Assembly (NCBI GenBank): GCA_020637215.1
Contig: JACJWI010000003.1
Location: 186,001 to 250,000 of the forward strand
DNA length: 64,000 nucleotides
Direction: 5' to 3'
Source: Microthrixaceae bacterium
GTDB taxonomy: Bacteria > Actinomycetota > Acidimicrobiia > Acidimicrobiales > Microtrichaceae
Positions within the stretch are counted from its first letter, which is position 1; every line of letters begins with the position of its first letter. The notes beneath the pieces were generated by a model. It saw nothing but the letters and a program-made list of their open reading frames with translations. It was not told the origin of the DNA and did not search any database. A program made the position numbers and the translations under genes. Below are positions 1-8,394 of this stretch, piece after piece.

Positions 1-811
1 CCGCGGTCAGCACGATGTCGTTGACCGTGCCGCCACACTCGGCGCGCACTGCCCGCACGTCGTCGAACGATGCCGACGAGAACGCCCAGGTGCGGTGGGG
101 CCCGATCGACCCGTCGATGGGCGACTGTGGGGTGGCCGTCAACGCACGACCCAACCGGGCGGTTCCGGCGACCAGGCCCACGACGTCGCGCCCGGCATCC
201 ACCGGATGGGCCAGAGCAGATCCGACCCGATGGGCCTGCGTGGAGAGGTCGGCTGCCAGCCCGCTCCATGTCCCCAGCACCTTGCGGGCAACGCCGGGCT
301 CAGCGGTTGGCGACCACGGTTGCTCCTCGACGGGGTCCGACTCCGGACCGATGTCCAGCAGGACGGTGAGCAGACCCACACCGGAGATGCCGTCGACCAT
401 GCAGTGGTGGACCTTGAACACCAGCGCCCACCGACCGCCCTCGAGACCCTCGACCAACCACGTCTCCCACAACGGTCGGTCCCGGTCGAGGGGCTGGGAC
501 ATCACCCGTCCCATCAAGCGACACAGTGCGGCATCGTCGCCGGGCGCGGGCAGCGCGGTGTGGCGGAGGTGGTAGCGGAGGTCGAAGTGCGGGTCGTCGA
601 CCCAGATCGGACGACCGAGCTCGAAGGGGACCGAGCGGACCCGCTGGCGGTAGCGCGGGATCAGGTGCATCTTCGAGCGGACCATCTGCTCGATGTCGTC
701 GAACGTGGGTGGAGGTCCATCGAAGGTGCAGGCGCCGGCGATGTGCATGTGGCCGACGCCGTCCTCGACGTGGAGGAACTCGGCGTCGAGAGCTCCGAGC
801 CGATCGATCAC
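1..811 (-). CDS. Wax ester synthase/diacylglycerol acyltransferase (WS/DGAT), 3' part outside window
   Basis: Member of the WS/DGAT family, which uses acyl-CoA to esterify diacylglycerol or fatty alcohols and so makes storage triacylglycerol or wax ester. The visible 270 residues begin VIDRLGALDAEFLHVEDG, the usual N-terminus of the family, and carry the catalytic HHxxxDG motif as HHCMVDG at residues 135-141. Full-length members have roughly 460-480 residues, so about 40% is missing beyond the left edge. I chose the GTG at 811 because the family N-terminus follows it directly; no clear ribosome binding site is visible. It lies downstream of glnS on the same strand, separated by a 48-bp perfect palindrome. 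Actinobacteria often carry many paralogues, so the exact substrate cannot be told. Confidence 0.88.
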   Translation of the reverse strand, partial: MIDRLGALDAEFLHVEDGVGHMHIAGACTFDGPPPTFDDIEQMVRSKMHLIPRYRQRVRSVPFELGRPIWVDDPHFDLRYHLRHTALPAPGDDAALCRLMGRVMSQPLDRDRPLWETWLVEGLEGGRWALVFKVHHCMVDGISGVGLLTVLLDIGPESDPVEEQPWSPTAEPGVARKVLGTWSGLAADLSTQAHRVGSALAHPVDAGRDVVGLVAGTARLGRALTATPQSPIDGSIGPHRTWAFSSASFDDVRAVRAECGGTVNDIVLTA

Positions 812-828
812 GGGCCCATGATGCCCGA

Positions 829-876
829 CTTTGTCCCGCACAGGCGCGGTGATCACCGCGCCTGTGCGGGACAAAG
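829..876. repeat. 48-bp perfect palindrome without a loop
   Basis: The two 24-nt arms are exact reverse complements around a central GATC (851-854); the left arm begins CTTTGTCCCGCACAGG. It lies between the glnS stop codon and the GTG of the acyltransferase. It has no T-tract, so it is not a textbook terminator, although it could end glnS transcripts as a hairpin. Confidence 0.9.
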
Positions 877-897
877 CGGGGTCGGGCCGCCGCGGAG

Positions 898-2571
898 TCA
901 GGTGGTGCGCTGCTTCTGGATGTTGGCCCACTCGTCGCGCAGGCCGACGGTGCGGTGGAACACCGACGGGTCGTCCAGATCCGCAGCGAAGTAGCCGAGG
1001 CGCTCGAACTGCACGACCTGGCCGGGATCCGCCTCGGCCAGGGCCGGCTCGACCTTGGCCGACCGGGTGGTCCGCGACCCGCGGTCCAGGTCCTCGAGCG
1101 GGTCGACCCCGTCGGCACCCGGGTGCGCCGAGCGGAACAGCCGCTCGTAGAGGTGGACGGTCGCGTCCGCCGCGTGCGGGCGCGACACCCAGTGCAGAGT
1201 CGACTTGACCTTGCGACCGTCGGGGGCCGCCCCTCCCCTGCTCTCCGGGTCGTAGGTGGCGAGCACCTCGACGACGTTCCCGTCGTCGTCGAGCACCACG
1301 TCGGTGGCGGTGACGAAGAAGGCGTTGCGAAGCCGGACCTCGCGACCGGGCGTCAGCCGGAAGTACTTGGGCGGGGGGTCCAGCATGAAGTCGTCACGCT
1401 CGATCCACAGCTCGCCGGTGAACGGCACGGCCCGGGTCCCCTCGGCGTCGTCCTCGGGGTTGTTGATGACGTCCATCCACTCGACGTGGCCCTCGGGCCA
1501 GTTGGTGATCGTCAGCCTGAGCGGGTCGAGCACCGCCATCCGCCGCAGCGCATGACGGTTGTGGTGGGTGCGCACGAAGCTCTCGAGCAGCTCGATCTCG
1601 ACCGTCGAGTTCGTCTTGGCCACCGAGATGTGATCGCAGAACGCCCGCAGCGCCTCGGCCGGGTACCCGCGGCGTCGCAGACCCCGCACGGTCGGCATCC
1701 GGGCGTCGTCCCAGCCGTCGACCAGCCCGTCCTCGACCAGCGTGCGCAGCACCCGCTTGGACAGCACGGTGTGGGTCAGGTTGAGACGGGCGAACTCGGT
1801 CTGCTCGGGTCGGTCCGACGGGAGCTCGACGTGGTCCAGGCACCAGTCGTAGAGCGGTCGGTGCTCGGCGAACTCGAGGGTGCAGATCGAGTGCGTCGTG
1901 CCCTCGATCGCGTCGACCTGACCGTGGGCCCAGTCGTAGGTCGGGTAGATGATCCAGCGGTCGCCGGTGCGGTGGTGATGGGCTCGGCGGATCCGGTAGA
2001 GCACCGGGTCGCGCAGCCACATGTTGTCGGCCTGCATGTCGATGCGGGCCCGCAGGACGCACTCCCCGTCGGAGTACCGACCGTCGCGCATGCCCCGGAA
2101 GCGCTCCAGGTTGTCCTCGACGCTTCGGTTCCGGTGCGGGCTCTCGACGCCGGGCTGTCCGAACCCGCCGCGCTGGGCCGAGATCGTCGCCTGGTCCTGG
2201 TCGTCGACGTAGGCGAGTCCGGCCCTGATCAGGTCCTCGGCCCAGAGGTAGAGCTGGTCGAACGAGTCGGAGGTGAACCGGGGCGGACCCGACGGGGTGA
2301 CGCCCAGCCAGGCGAGGTCCTCGACGATCGCCTCGACGTAGGAGACGTCCTCGGCCACGGGGTTCGTGTCGTCGAAGCGGAGGTGGCAGATGCCGTCGAA
2401 CTCCTCGGCGATCCCGAAGTTCAGGTAGACGGACTTGGCGTGTCCGACGTGCAGGAACCCGTTCGGCTCCGGCGGGAACCGCGTCTGGACCCGCCCGCCG
2501 AACCGACCCGCGGCGCGGTCGTCGCGGACCTTCTCCCTGACGAAGTCGATCGGTTCCGGCTGGGTGGACAT
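898..2571 (-). CDS. glnS: Glutaminyl-tRNA synthetase
   Basis: Class I aminoacyl-tRNA synthetase that charges tRNA-Gln with glutamine directly. The 557-residue protein has the HIGH signature as HVGH at residues 41-44 inside PPEPNGFLHVGHAKS, which is characteristic of GlnRS rather than GluRS. The KMSKS loop is VLSKR near residue 270. The C-terminal part is the beta-barrel anticodon-binding region, and the length is normal for bacterial GlnRS. The ATG at 2571 is supported by a TAGGTT hexamer 8 nt upstream and the absence of a Shine-Dalgarno, suggesting a leaderless mRNA. Most actinobacteria instead make Gln-tRNA indirectly with GatCAB, so direct charging is a lineage trait or an acquired gene. 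A separate gltX lies about 7 kb away. Confidence 0.97.
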   Translation of the reverse strand: MSTQPEPIDFVREKVRDDRAAGRFGGRVQTRFPPEPNGFLHVGHAKSVYLNFGIAEEFDGICHLRFDDTNPVAEDVSYVEAIVEDLAWLGVTPSGPPRFTSDSFDQLYLWAEDLIRAGLAYVDDQDQATISAQRGGFGQPGVESPHRNRSVEDNLERFRGMRDGRYSDGECVLRARIDMQADNMWLRDPVLYRIRRAHHHRTGDRWIIYPTYDWAHGQVDAIEGTTHSICTLEFAEHRPLYDWCLDHVELPSDRPEQTEFARLNLTHTVLSKRVLRTLVEDGLVDGWDDARMPTVRGLRRRGYPAEALRAFCDHISVAKTNSTVEIELLESFVRTHHNRHALRRMAVLDPLRLTITNWPEGHVEWMDVINNPEDDAEGTRAVPFTGELWIERDDFMLDPPPKYFRLTPGREVRLRNAFFVTATDVVLDDDGNVVEVLATYDPESRGGAAPDGRKVKSTLHWVSRPHAADATVHLYERLFRSAHPGADGVDPLEDLDRGSRTTRSAKVEPALAEADPGQVVQFERLGYFAADLDDPSVFHRTVGLRDEWANIQKQRTT

Positions 2572-2579
2572 GGCGTCAG

Positions 2580-2585
2580 AACCTA
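2580..2585 (-). promoter_or_regulatory. -10 hexamer of glnS (TAGGTT)
   Basis: TAGGTT ends 8 nt before the ATG of glnS, which fits a leaderless transcript. No convincing -35 was identified. Confidence 0.45.
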
Positions 2586-2637
2586 CCGGGGCTGAGCGTC
2601 CGATCTCACCACGCAGCGGTGTCGACCGGCGGTCCGA

Positions 2638-3132
2638 TCATCCTTCGAGCTCGGTGCGGACCCGATCGAGGTTGCCGCGCATCGCGTCAGCCAACTCGGC
2701 CATCCGGACCTCGACGATCCGGGCCTCGCGGTCCGGCATGGCGTCGATCGCCAGGCTCAGTCCTGACCGACCCGGCCCGATCCGCGCCCACTGGCGCATC
2801 ACGACGCCGTCACGCACCGGATCCACCTCGAAGCCCCAGCGGGACCAGGGCCCGGACGCGACGTCGGCCACCTCCCACACCCACCGTCGGCCCGGTTCGA
2901 CCTCGACGACCGTGCTGGTCGTCGTCCACTCGCCGAGGTGCTCGTTGCGGTTGACGCCCTCGAATCGGGCGCCGACCGCCGGTTCGGTCGCACCATCGAG
3001 CCACCGGGCGGCCTGCAACTCACCCCCGCACCGCGCCGGCAGGCCGATGTCGCAGACCGCCCGCCATGCACGATCGGGCGACGCGGCGACTCGTTGGCTG
3101 ACCTCCACTGTCGGGCAGTCGCGATAGCGCAT
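2638..3132 (-). CDS. SRPBCC-family (START/Bet v1-like) protein
   Basis: A 164-residue protein resembling the polyketide cyclase/dehydrase SRPBCC family, which forms a hydrophobic cavity for ligands. The opening VEVSQRVAASPDRAWRAVCD is the typical first strand and helix. The segment TSTVVEVEPGRRWVWEV and the long amphipathic C-terminal helix also fit. The frame is open further upstream, but the ATG at 3132 is preferred because the fold begins right after it and GAGGAGGG lies a few bases upstream. It is transcribed alone, away from the cupin gene. Ligand and role are unknown. Confidence 0.75.
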   Translation of the reverse strand: MRYRDCPTVEVSQRVAASPDRAWRAVCDIGLPARCGGELQAARWLDGATEPAVGARFEGVNRNEHLGEWTTTSTVVEVEPGRRWVWEVADVASGPWSRWGFEVDPVRDGVVMRQWARIGPGRSGLSLAIDAMPDREARIVEVRMAELADAMRGNLDRVRTELEG

Positions 3133-3302
3133 CGTCGGCACCCTCCTCGCTGAAGCGGCCGTCGCGTCAGCCGCGCGAGCGTACCGACCGAGCCGGGCGA
3201 GCCAGGTGAGCCCGGTCCTGAGAACCGGGATCTGATCACGTCGGTCGCCCGTGACAATCGCCACATCAGGCGCGAGGGTTCAGGGGACACAGGAGGTGGA
3301 GC

Positions 3303-3668
3303 ATGGCTTCCATCACGATGAGGACGTTCGACGACCCCGACGAGACCCGCCGCCCGGACAAGACCCAGATGGACATCGTCGACCTCGGCACCGCCAAGGT
3401 GGCCCGGCTGACCGCTCAGCCGGGATGGACCTGGTCGGAGTGCATCAAACCCATCGCCGGAACCGACTCCTGTCAGACCCGCCACGTCGGCGTCGTCCAG
3501 TCGGGATCGCTGACGGTCACCCACGACGACGGCACCGAGATGGTGCTCACCGCCGGCAACGTGTACGTGATCGAGCCCGGCCACGACGCCAGGAACGACG
3601 GCAACCAGCCCTTCGTGGCACTCGAGTTCGAGAGCCACACCGCCGAGATGTACGCCAAGGACTCGTGA
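3303..3668 (+). CDS. Small cupin-domain protein
   Basis: A 121-residue single-domain cupin, a small beta-barrel. The visible core is H-V-G-V-V-Q-S-G-S-L-T-V followed by the second cupin motif around GNVYVIEPGHDA, ending with VALEFES. The metal-ligand histidines are only partly conserved (His near residues 60 and 97), so metal binding is uncertain. There is no signal peptide. A strong Shine-Dalgarno (AGGAGGTGGAGC) directly precedes the ATG, unlike many neighbours that look leaderless. It stands alone between a divergent SRPBCC gene and a convergent P450 gene. No substrate can be inferred. Confidence 0.8.
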   Translation: MASITMRTFDDPDETRRPDKTQMDIVDLGTAKVARLTAQPGWTWSECIKPIAGTDSCQTRHVGVVQSGSLTVTHDDGTEMVLTAGNVYVIEPGHDARNDGNQPFVALEFESHTAEMYAKDS

Positions 3669-3685
3669 CGCGCACGCCAACTCGG

Positions 3686-3704
3686 GGGCGGCGGTCAGCC
3701 GCCC
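3686..3704. terminator. Hairpin between the convergent cupin and P450 genes
   Basis: GGGCGGC and GCCGCCC form a 7-bp stem with a 5-nt loop in the 40-bp gap between two convergent genes. There is no T-tract, so it is only a candidate bidirectional terminator. Confidence 0.45.
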
Positions 3705-3708
3705 GTGG

Positions 3709-4947
3709 TCACGGCACTCCGAGGAACGGCAGGGTCTCGTAGCGCCGCACGTACGGCCCCGGAGCGAAGCGACCCGAGGCGGCGTCGACGACGAAGTCCG
3801 GGAACCGCTCCAGGATCCGCTCGAGGGTGATCGTCGCGGCCAGCCGGGCGACCGCCGCCCCCAGACAGTGGTGCGCGCCGTAGCCGAAGCTCAGGATCCG
3901 CTCCGGGTTCCGCGTGACGTCGAGTTCGTCCGCGGTCGGGCCGTACTGCCGCTCGTCCCGGTTGGCCGACCCGTACAGCAGCATCACCTTGGCTCCCGCC
4001 GGGATGCGCACCCCGGCTCGCTCCACCTCGACGGTGGCGGTGCGGGCCAGGTTCTGCACCGGGCTGGTCAGACGCAGCAGCTCGTCGACCGCGGGGCGGA
4101 CGAGGGACAGGTCCTCGATCAGGAGGAGCCGCTGGTCCCGACGCGCGGTCAACAGCTCCAGGGACCCGCCGAGCAGGCCGGTGGTGGTGTCGTTGCCGCC
4201 GGCGATCATCGTGAACACGAACCCGGTGATCCATCGGGGATCCACGTCCGCCGTCACCAGGTCCGACACGACGTCGTCGCCCGGGTCCGTTCGCCGACGT
4301 TCGATCAGGGACTCGGAGTAGGCGAACAGCTCGGCGAACGCGTGCATCGCGGAGCCGAGGTCCTCCCGTGAGTTGGCGGCGACGATCGCGTCGGTCCAGC
4401 CGTCGAATCGGCCCCGGTCCTGTTCGGGGATCCCCAGGAAGTGCGCCACCAGCATGCTGGGCAGCGGCTTGAGCAGCACCTCCACGACGTCGACCGGAGA
4501 ACCTCCTCCGCTGAGCTCGGCGAGTCGGCCCAGGCGCTCGTCGACGAACGCGGCGATCGTCGGAGCCAGGGCGTCGACCCGGCTCGGCGTCATCGGACGC
4601 GACACCAATCGGCGCATGGCGGTGTGCTCCGGCGGGTCCAGCATGACGAGAGGCGCGGCCTGCCCCTCGAAGAACCCCATCACGTCTGAGTCGGGGGTGA
4701 GGCCCTGGGCGGAGCTGAAGGTGGCGGTGTCGCGCACCGCGTCGAACACGTCGTCGAAGCGCGACAGGACCCAGAACGTGCCCTGGGTCGGGTGGTCGAC
4801 CCGGTGGACCGGATCGTGGTCGCGCAACCAGCGGTAGTCGTCCCACGGTTCGCGCCAAGTCTCCCCTCCCCGGAACCGGTAGCGGAGCTGATCGGTGTCG
4901 GTGACCGTCACGACGTCCCCCCCTTCGAGACACCCGGATTCTGGCAC
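3709..4947 (-). CDS. Cytochrome P450
   Basis: Bacterial soluble haem monooxygenase of 412 residues. The oxygen-binding I-helix motif is AGGNDTTT near residue 245. The K-helix ExxR is ELLR near residue 287, and the haem loop FGYGAHHCLGAAVAR carries the thiolate cysteine near residue 360. The early MLDPPEHTAMRRL segment (C-helix) is also typical. The annotated start is a GTG; a second GTG about 12 codons downstream (before VTDTDQLRYRF) is equally possible. No ferredoxin or reductase gene is adjacent, so redox partners must be elsewhere. It resembles actinobacterial CYP families acting on terpenoid, steroid or fatty-acid substrates, but the substrate is not predictable. Confidence 0.95.
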   Translation of the reverse strand: MPESGCLEGGDVVTVTDTDQLRYRFRGGETWREPWDDYRWLRDHDPVHRVDHPTQGTFWVLSRFDDVFDAVRDTATFSSAQGLTPDSDVMGFFEGQAAPLVMLDPPEHTAMRRLVSRPMTPSRVDALAPTIAAFVDERLGRLAELSGGGSPVDVVEVLLKPLPSMLVAHFLGIPEQDRGRFDGWTDAIVAANSREDLGSAMHAFAELFAYSESLIERRRTDPGDDVVSDLVTADVDPRWITGFVFTMIAGGNDTTTGLLGGSLELLTARRDQRLLLIEDLSLVRPAVDELLRLTSPVQNLARTATVEVERAGVRIPAGAKVMLLYGSANRDERQYGPTADELDVTRNPERILSFGYGAHHCLGAAVARLAATITLERILERFPDFVVDAASGRFAPGPYVRRYETLPFLGVP

Positions 4948-5012
4948 CGGCCCTCATCGGACGCTCACATCTCGCTGACCGCCCCCTGACGCCGGACGTC
5001 GATGCTGCGGTC

Positions 5013-5408
5013 ATGGATCACGACGACCGACCGGGCCGACACCGACCCCGACGAAGCGCCGCAGCCCGCATCGTCCGACTCTCCGCGGGAACCCTGGGAG
5101 CGGTGGCGGTCGTGGCGCTCGGAGCCGGATGCGGCAATGCCCGCGCCGACGACGGGTCCACGCCCGCCTCCGTGTCCCGGAACGCCGCCGAGACCACGAC
5201 GGTCGACGAGCCACCCGCGCCGAGCACCGCGCCCACCTCGACCGCCGCGCCCGCGACCGTCGACGGCGCCGACACCGCCTCCGCTGACTCGCTGGCCGAC
5301 CTGGATGCCCGCATCGACGGCGCCGGCCGCTCCCTCGACGCCGCAGACACTGCCACCCGCCAGGCCACCGACGCTCTCAACACCGACAACGAAGGGACCA
5401 TCCCATGA
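5013..5408 (+). CDS. Putative lipoprotein, Ala/Thr-rich
   Basis: A 131-residue protein with an arginine-rich N-terminus, a hydrophobic stretch (GTLGAVAVVALGAGC) ending in a lipobox-like LGAGC near residue 40, a low-complexity Thr/Ala/Pro linker, and a short helical tail (LADLDARIDGAGRSLDAADTA without its end). It is probably exported and lipid-anchored. Its stop overlaps the next start as ATGA, so the two are translationally coupled. I do not recognise a family. Confidence 0.7.
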   Translation: MDHDDRPGRHRPRRSAAARIVRLSAGTLGAVAVVALGAGCGNARADDGSTPASVSRNAAETTTVDEPPAPSTAPTSTAAPATVDGADTASADSLADLDARIDGAGRSLDAADTATRQATDALNTDNEGTIP

Positions 5409-6178
5409 CCACCACCCCGAACACCACCGCCTCGCCGACCACCCCGACCCGACGCCGCCGTGCTCTGGCTGTCGGGATCGTCGGGCTCAGCGCCCTCGTG
5501 CCCGTCGCGCTACCCGCCGCGGCGGGAGCCGAGGACTCCCGATCCGCTCCGCCGACGACATCGGAGGCGTGCAAGCCGTTCACCCACGCCCGTGAGCGGA
5601 TCGCGGGCGAGATCACCCGGCGCCAGGCCACCATCGTCGAGCTCGTCGCCTCGCTGCAGGCCGCATCGGATCCCTACGGGGTGAACGGCGGCCAGATCGT
5701 CGCCCTGCAGAGCTCGGCCAACGGGCTCGCCACGCTCGGCCAGCAGATCGCCACCGCCTGCTACCCCGACGTCGCCTCCCTCCGGGCCGACGCGCAGAAG
5801 GTCCTGTTCGAGCACCGCATCTACGCCCTCCGGGTCCCGCAGTCCCGGGTCATCGAGGCCGCGGACCGACTGGGGACGGCCCGCAACGAGCTGCAGTCCG
5901 TCGCCGACACCCTGGCCACCAAGGTCGGAGACGACGCCGAGGCCCGGGCCGAGCTCGATGCCATGAACCAGGCTCTCGCCGACGCGGACAGCGTCATCGG
6001 TCGGCCGCCGACGCTGACCGGAGCGCCGGCCGACGTCGTCGCCCTCGAGCCCGCCCAGGACCTCGATCCGACACGGGCCGCGCTCACCGCGGCCCGCGAC
6101 GCGGTGAAGGCGGCCCATCAGGACCTGGCCTCGGCCCGGGACCACGCCAAGGCCGCCGTCGCCGCCCTGCGGTCCTGA
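5405..6178 (+). CDS. Secreted helical protein of unknown function
   Basis: A 257-residue protein. After an arginine cluster (TRRRRA) there is a signal peptide with core LAVGIVGLSALVPVALPAA and a probable AxA-type cleavage site near GAEDS. The mature part is Ala/Leu/Asp/Arg-rich and predicted helical, with heptad-like stretches around residues 75-180 and 210-257, which suggests a coiled coil. Two cysteines (in SEACKPF and ATACYPD) could form one disulfide. The ATG overlaps the stop of the upstream lipoprotein by 4 nt, so the two probably act together outside the membrane. No known family recognised. Confidence 0.7.
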   Translation: MTTTPNTTASPTTPTRRRRALAVGIVGLSALVPVALPAAAGAEDSRSAPPTTSEACKPFTHARERIAGEITRRQATIVELVASLQAASDPYGVNGGQIVALQSSANGLATLGQQIATACYPDVASLRADAQKVLFEHRIYALRVPQSRVIEAADRLGTARNELQSVADTLATKVGDDAEARAELDAMNQALADADSVIGRPPTLTGAPADVVALEPAQDLDPTRAALTAARDAVKAAHQDLASARDHAKAAVAALRS

Positions 6179-6200
6179 TCCCGGCTCGGCGACACCTCCG

Positions 6201-8375
6201 ATGCACGGTGGCTGCCGGTCGGGCCAGACTGCGCCGGTGCCACACGCCACCGCCTCCGGACCGATCGTCTCGGTCGACGACACCGGGACCTTCCGCATCG
6301 GCCCCGACGGCGCCGACTGGTTGGGGCCCGGCCGGCCAACCGCGGCTGTTGCCGACGGTCGGGTCACCGCCACCGTCGAGGTCGACGCCGATCGGTCCTG
6401 GGTGGTGATCGCCCTGGAGGCGCTCGTCGATCTCGACGGCCTGGCCACCGGGGCGTTCGACCGCCCGTCGGTCGGGGTGGAGTTCACCCCGACCGACCGG
6501 CGCGTCGGAGATCATCCCGTCGAGCAGGAAGCCCAGCCGCACCGCGCTCTGGCCTTCCAGCACTGCGAGTTCGCGCTCCCCGCCACCGCCGGGGCCGACC
6601 TCGACGGGTTCTTCCTGCTGCCGCACCGACCGCCGACCGGTTGGCCGCTGCTGGTGTCGGACCACTCAGGACGCACCGTGATGCTCGCCCCGCTCGAGGA
6701 CTTCCACGAGCAGACGATCGGGCTCAACGGCGGGACGGTCCGCGTCGGTTGGCACGGCGACCTGGAGCGGGTGCCGAGAGGGTTCCGCACCGAGCTCGGC
6801 GTGTTCACCGGCCCGAGTGCCAGATCCTGCCTGGAGACCTGGGGATCGCTGCTGCAGGAGCGGGCCGGGACCGTCCGGCCAGGCCGCTGGGCCGACGAGC
6901 TGGCCCGGCGACCGTCGTACTGGACCGACAACGGCGCCGCCTACTGGTACCGGACCGAACCGGGGTTGGACGCCGCGTCGTCGATAGTCGCCGCGGTCGA
7001 CGACCTGCGGGGCCGGGGCGTTCCGCTCGGAGCGGTGCAGCTCGACTCGTGGTTCTACCCCCACGTCGAGTCGCGGCCGTTCGACACCGACGAGTGGACC
7101 GTCCCGCCCAGCGCCATGGTCGCCTGGGAACCCCGCGACGACGTCCTGCCCGACGGGATCCCGGCACTGCGCCGGCGGTTGGGGGACCCGCCGCTGGTCG
7201 CCCACATCCGTCACCTGTCGGCCCAGGCTCCCATCGCGTCGGAGGTTCCGGTGCACCTCGACGGCCCGTACGCGGCGCCGGCCACCGCCGAGGCCTACGA
7301 GCGGTGGCTCGACCAGTGCGTCGCCTGGGGGGTCGAGACCTTCGAGCACGACTGGCTGGTCGAGGTCTTCTTCGGGGTCCGCGAACTGCGCAGCGAACCG
7401 GGACGCGCCCGGGACTGGCAGGAGGGCATCGACCGCGCCGCCAGCGAACGCGGGATCACGCTCCAGTGGTGCATGGGCACCCCGGCCGATCTCGCCCGCA
7501 GCACCACCCTCACCCAGGTCACGTCGGTGCGCACCTGCGGCGACCACGGCTACATCGCCACCGCCGGACAGCTGTGGGCGTGGTTCGCCGTCACCAACGC
7601 GCTGGCCCGGGTCCTCGGCCTGATGCCGTTCAAGGACGTGTTCCGCACCGACGCCGAGGTGGCCGGCGCCAACGGCGAACCCGAGGCGCTGCTCTCGGCG
7701 CTGTCGACCGGTCCGGTCGGCCTCGGCGACCGCGTCGGCCGGTTCGACGACGCGATCGTGCCGCGGATCTGTCGCGCCGACGGCCTGCTGGTGAAGCCCG
7801 ACGTCCCGGTCGCCGCCACCAGCGCGTCGATGCTGGCCAACCCGGCGTTCAACCCGACCCCGCTGGTCGCCGAGTGCCACAGCGACCACCCCGCCGGACG
7901 GTGGTGCTACGTGGTGACCATGCACTGCTGTCCGACCGACGACCCGGTCGACGGCGTCCTGGACCTGGCCGACCTCGACGACGGACGGCCCGACGGCGAC
8001 GTGGTCCTCTGGGACTGGCGGGCCCGCACCGCCGAGCGGGTGGGGCCCGATCACCGTCGCCCGATCCACCTCGGGCGGGAGGACTGGCGGTACCTGGTGC
8101 TGGCTCCGCTGCTCGACTCCGGGATGGCCGTCATCGGCGACGTCGAGAAGTTCGTGACCGCCGGCGACTCCCGGGTCCGGGTCCGGGCCATCGACGGGGG
8201 CGTCAGCCTGGTCGTGCTCGGAGCCGGCGAGGACGTGACCGTCACGGGCTGGTCCGAGCTCCCGCCACGCTCGAGCACTGCTCCCGTCGTCCACGACCCC
8301 GTCTCGGGGGTCTGGGAGCTCACCGTCGCGGTGCCGGCACGGGGCTGGACGACGGTCGAGGTGCTGGCCGGCTGA
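6201..8375 (+). CDS. Glycoside hydrolase-like protein, clan GH-D (GH36-like) architecture
   Basis: A 724-residue protein with no signal peptide, so probably cytoplasmic. The N-terminal third is a beta-sandwich-like region. The middle looks like a TIM barrel: YWTDNGAAYWYRTEPG, VQLDSWFYPH, a possible nucleophile region VETFEHDWLVEVFF, the strand ITLQWCMGTP, and RTCGDHGY, which resembles the acid/base region of clan GH-D enzymes. The C-terminus is an all-beta domain. This layout matches alpha-galactosidase/raffinose-synthase-type proteins, but the exact catalytic residues are my reading. The start could also be the GTG near 6238. No sugar transporter or regulator is adjacent, so the substrate is open. 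Confidence 0.55.
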   Translation: MHGGCRSGQTAPVPHATASGPIVSVDDTGTFRIGPDGADWLGPGRPTAAVADGRVTATVEVDADRSWVVIALEALVDLDGLATGAFDRPSVGVEFTPTDRRVGDHPVEQEAQPHRALAFQHCEFALPATAGADLDGFFLLPHRPPTGWPLLVSDHSGRTVMLAPLEDFHEQTIGLNGGTVRVGWHGDLERVPRGFRTELGVFTGPSARSCLETWGSLLQERAGTVRPGRWADELARRPSYWTDNGAAYWYRTEPGLDAASSIVAAVDDLRGRGVPLGAVQLDSWFYPHVESRPFDTDEWTVPPSAMVAWEPRDDVLPDGIPALRRRLGDPPLVAHIRHLSAQAPIASEVPVHLDGPYAAPATAEAYERWLDQCVAWGVETFEHDWLVEVFFGVRELRSEPGRARDWQEGIDRAASERGITLQWCMGTPADLARSTTLTQVTSVRTCGDHGYIATAGQLWAWFAVTNALARVLGLMPFKDVFRTDAEVAGANGEPEALLSALSTGPVGLGDRVGRFDDAIVPRICRADGLLVKPDVPVAATSASMLANPAFNPTPLVAECHSDHPAGRWCYVVTMHCCPTDDPVDGVLDLADLDDGRPDGDVVLWDWRARTAERVGPDHRRPIHLGREDWRYLVLAPLLDSGMAVIGDVEKFVTAGDSRVRVRAIDGGVSLVVLGAGEDVTVTGWSELPPRSSTAPVVHDPVSGVWELTVAVPARGWTTVEVLAG

Positions 8376-8394
8376 GCTACCCGCGGCGGCGTGG

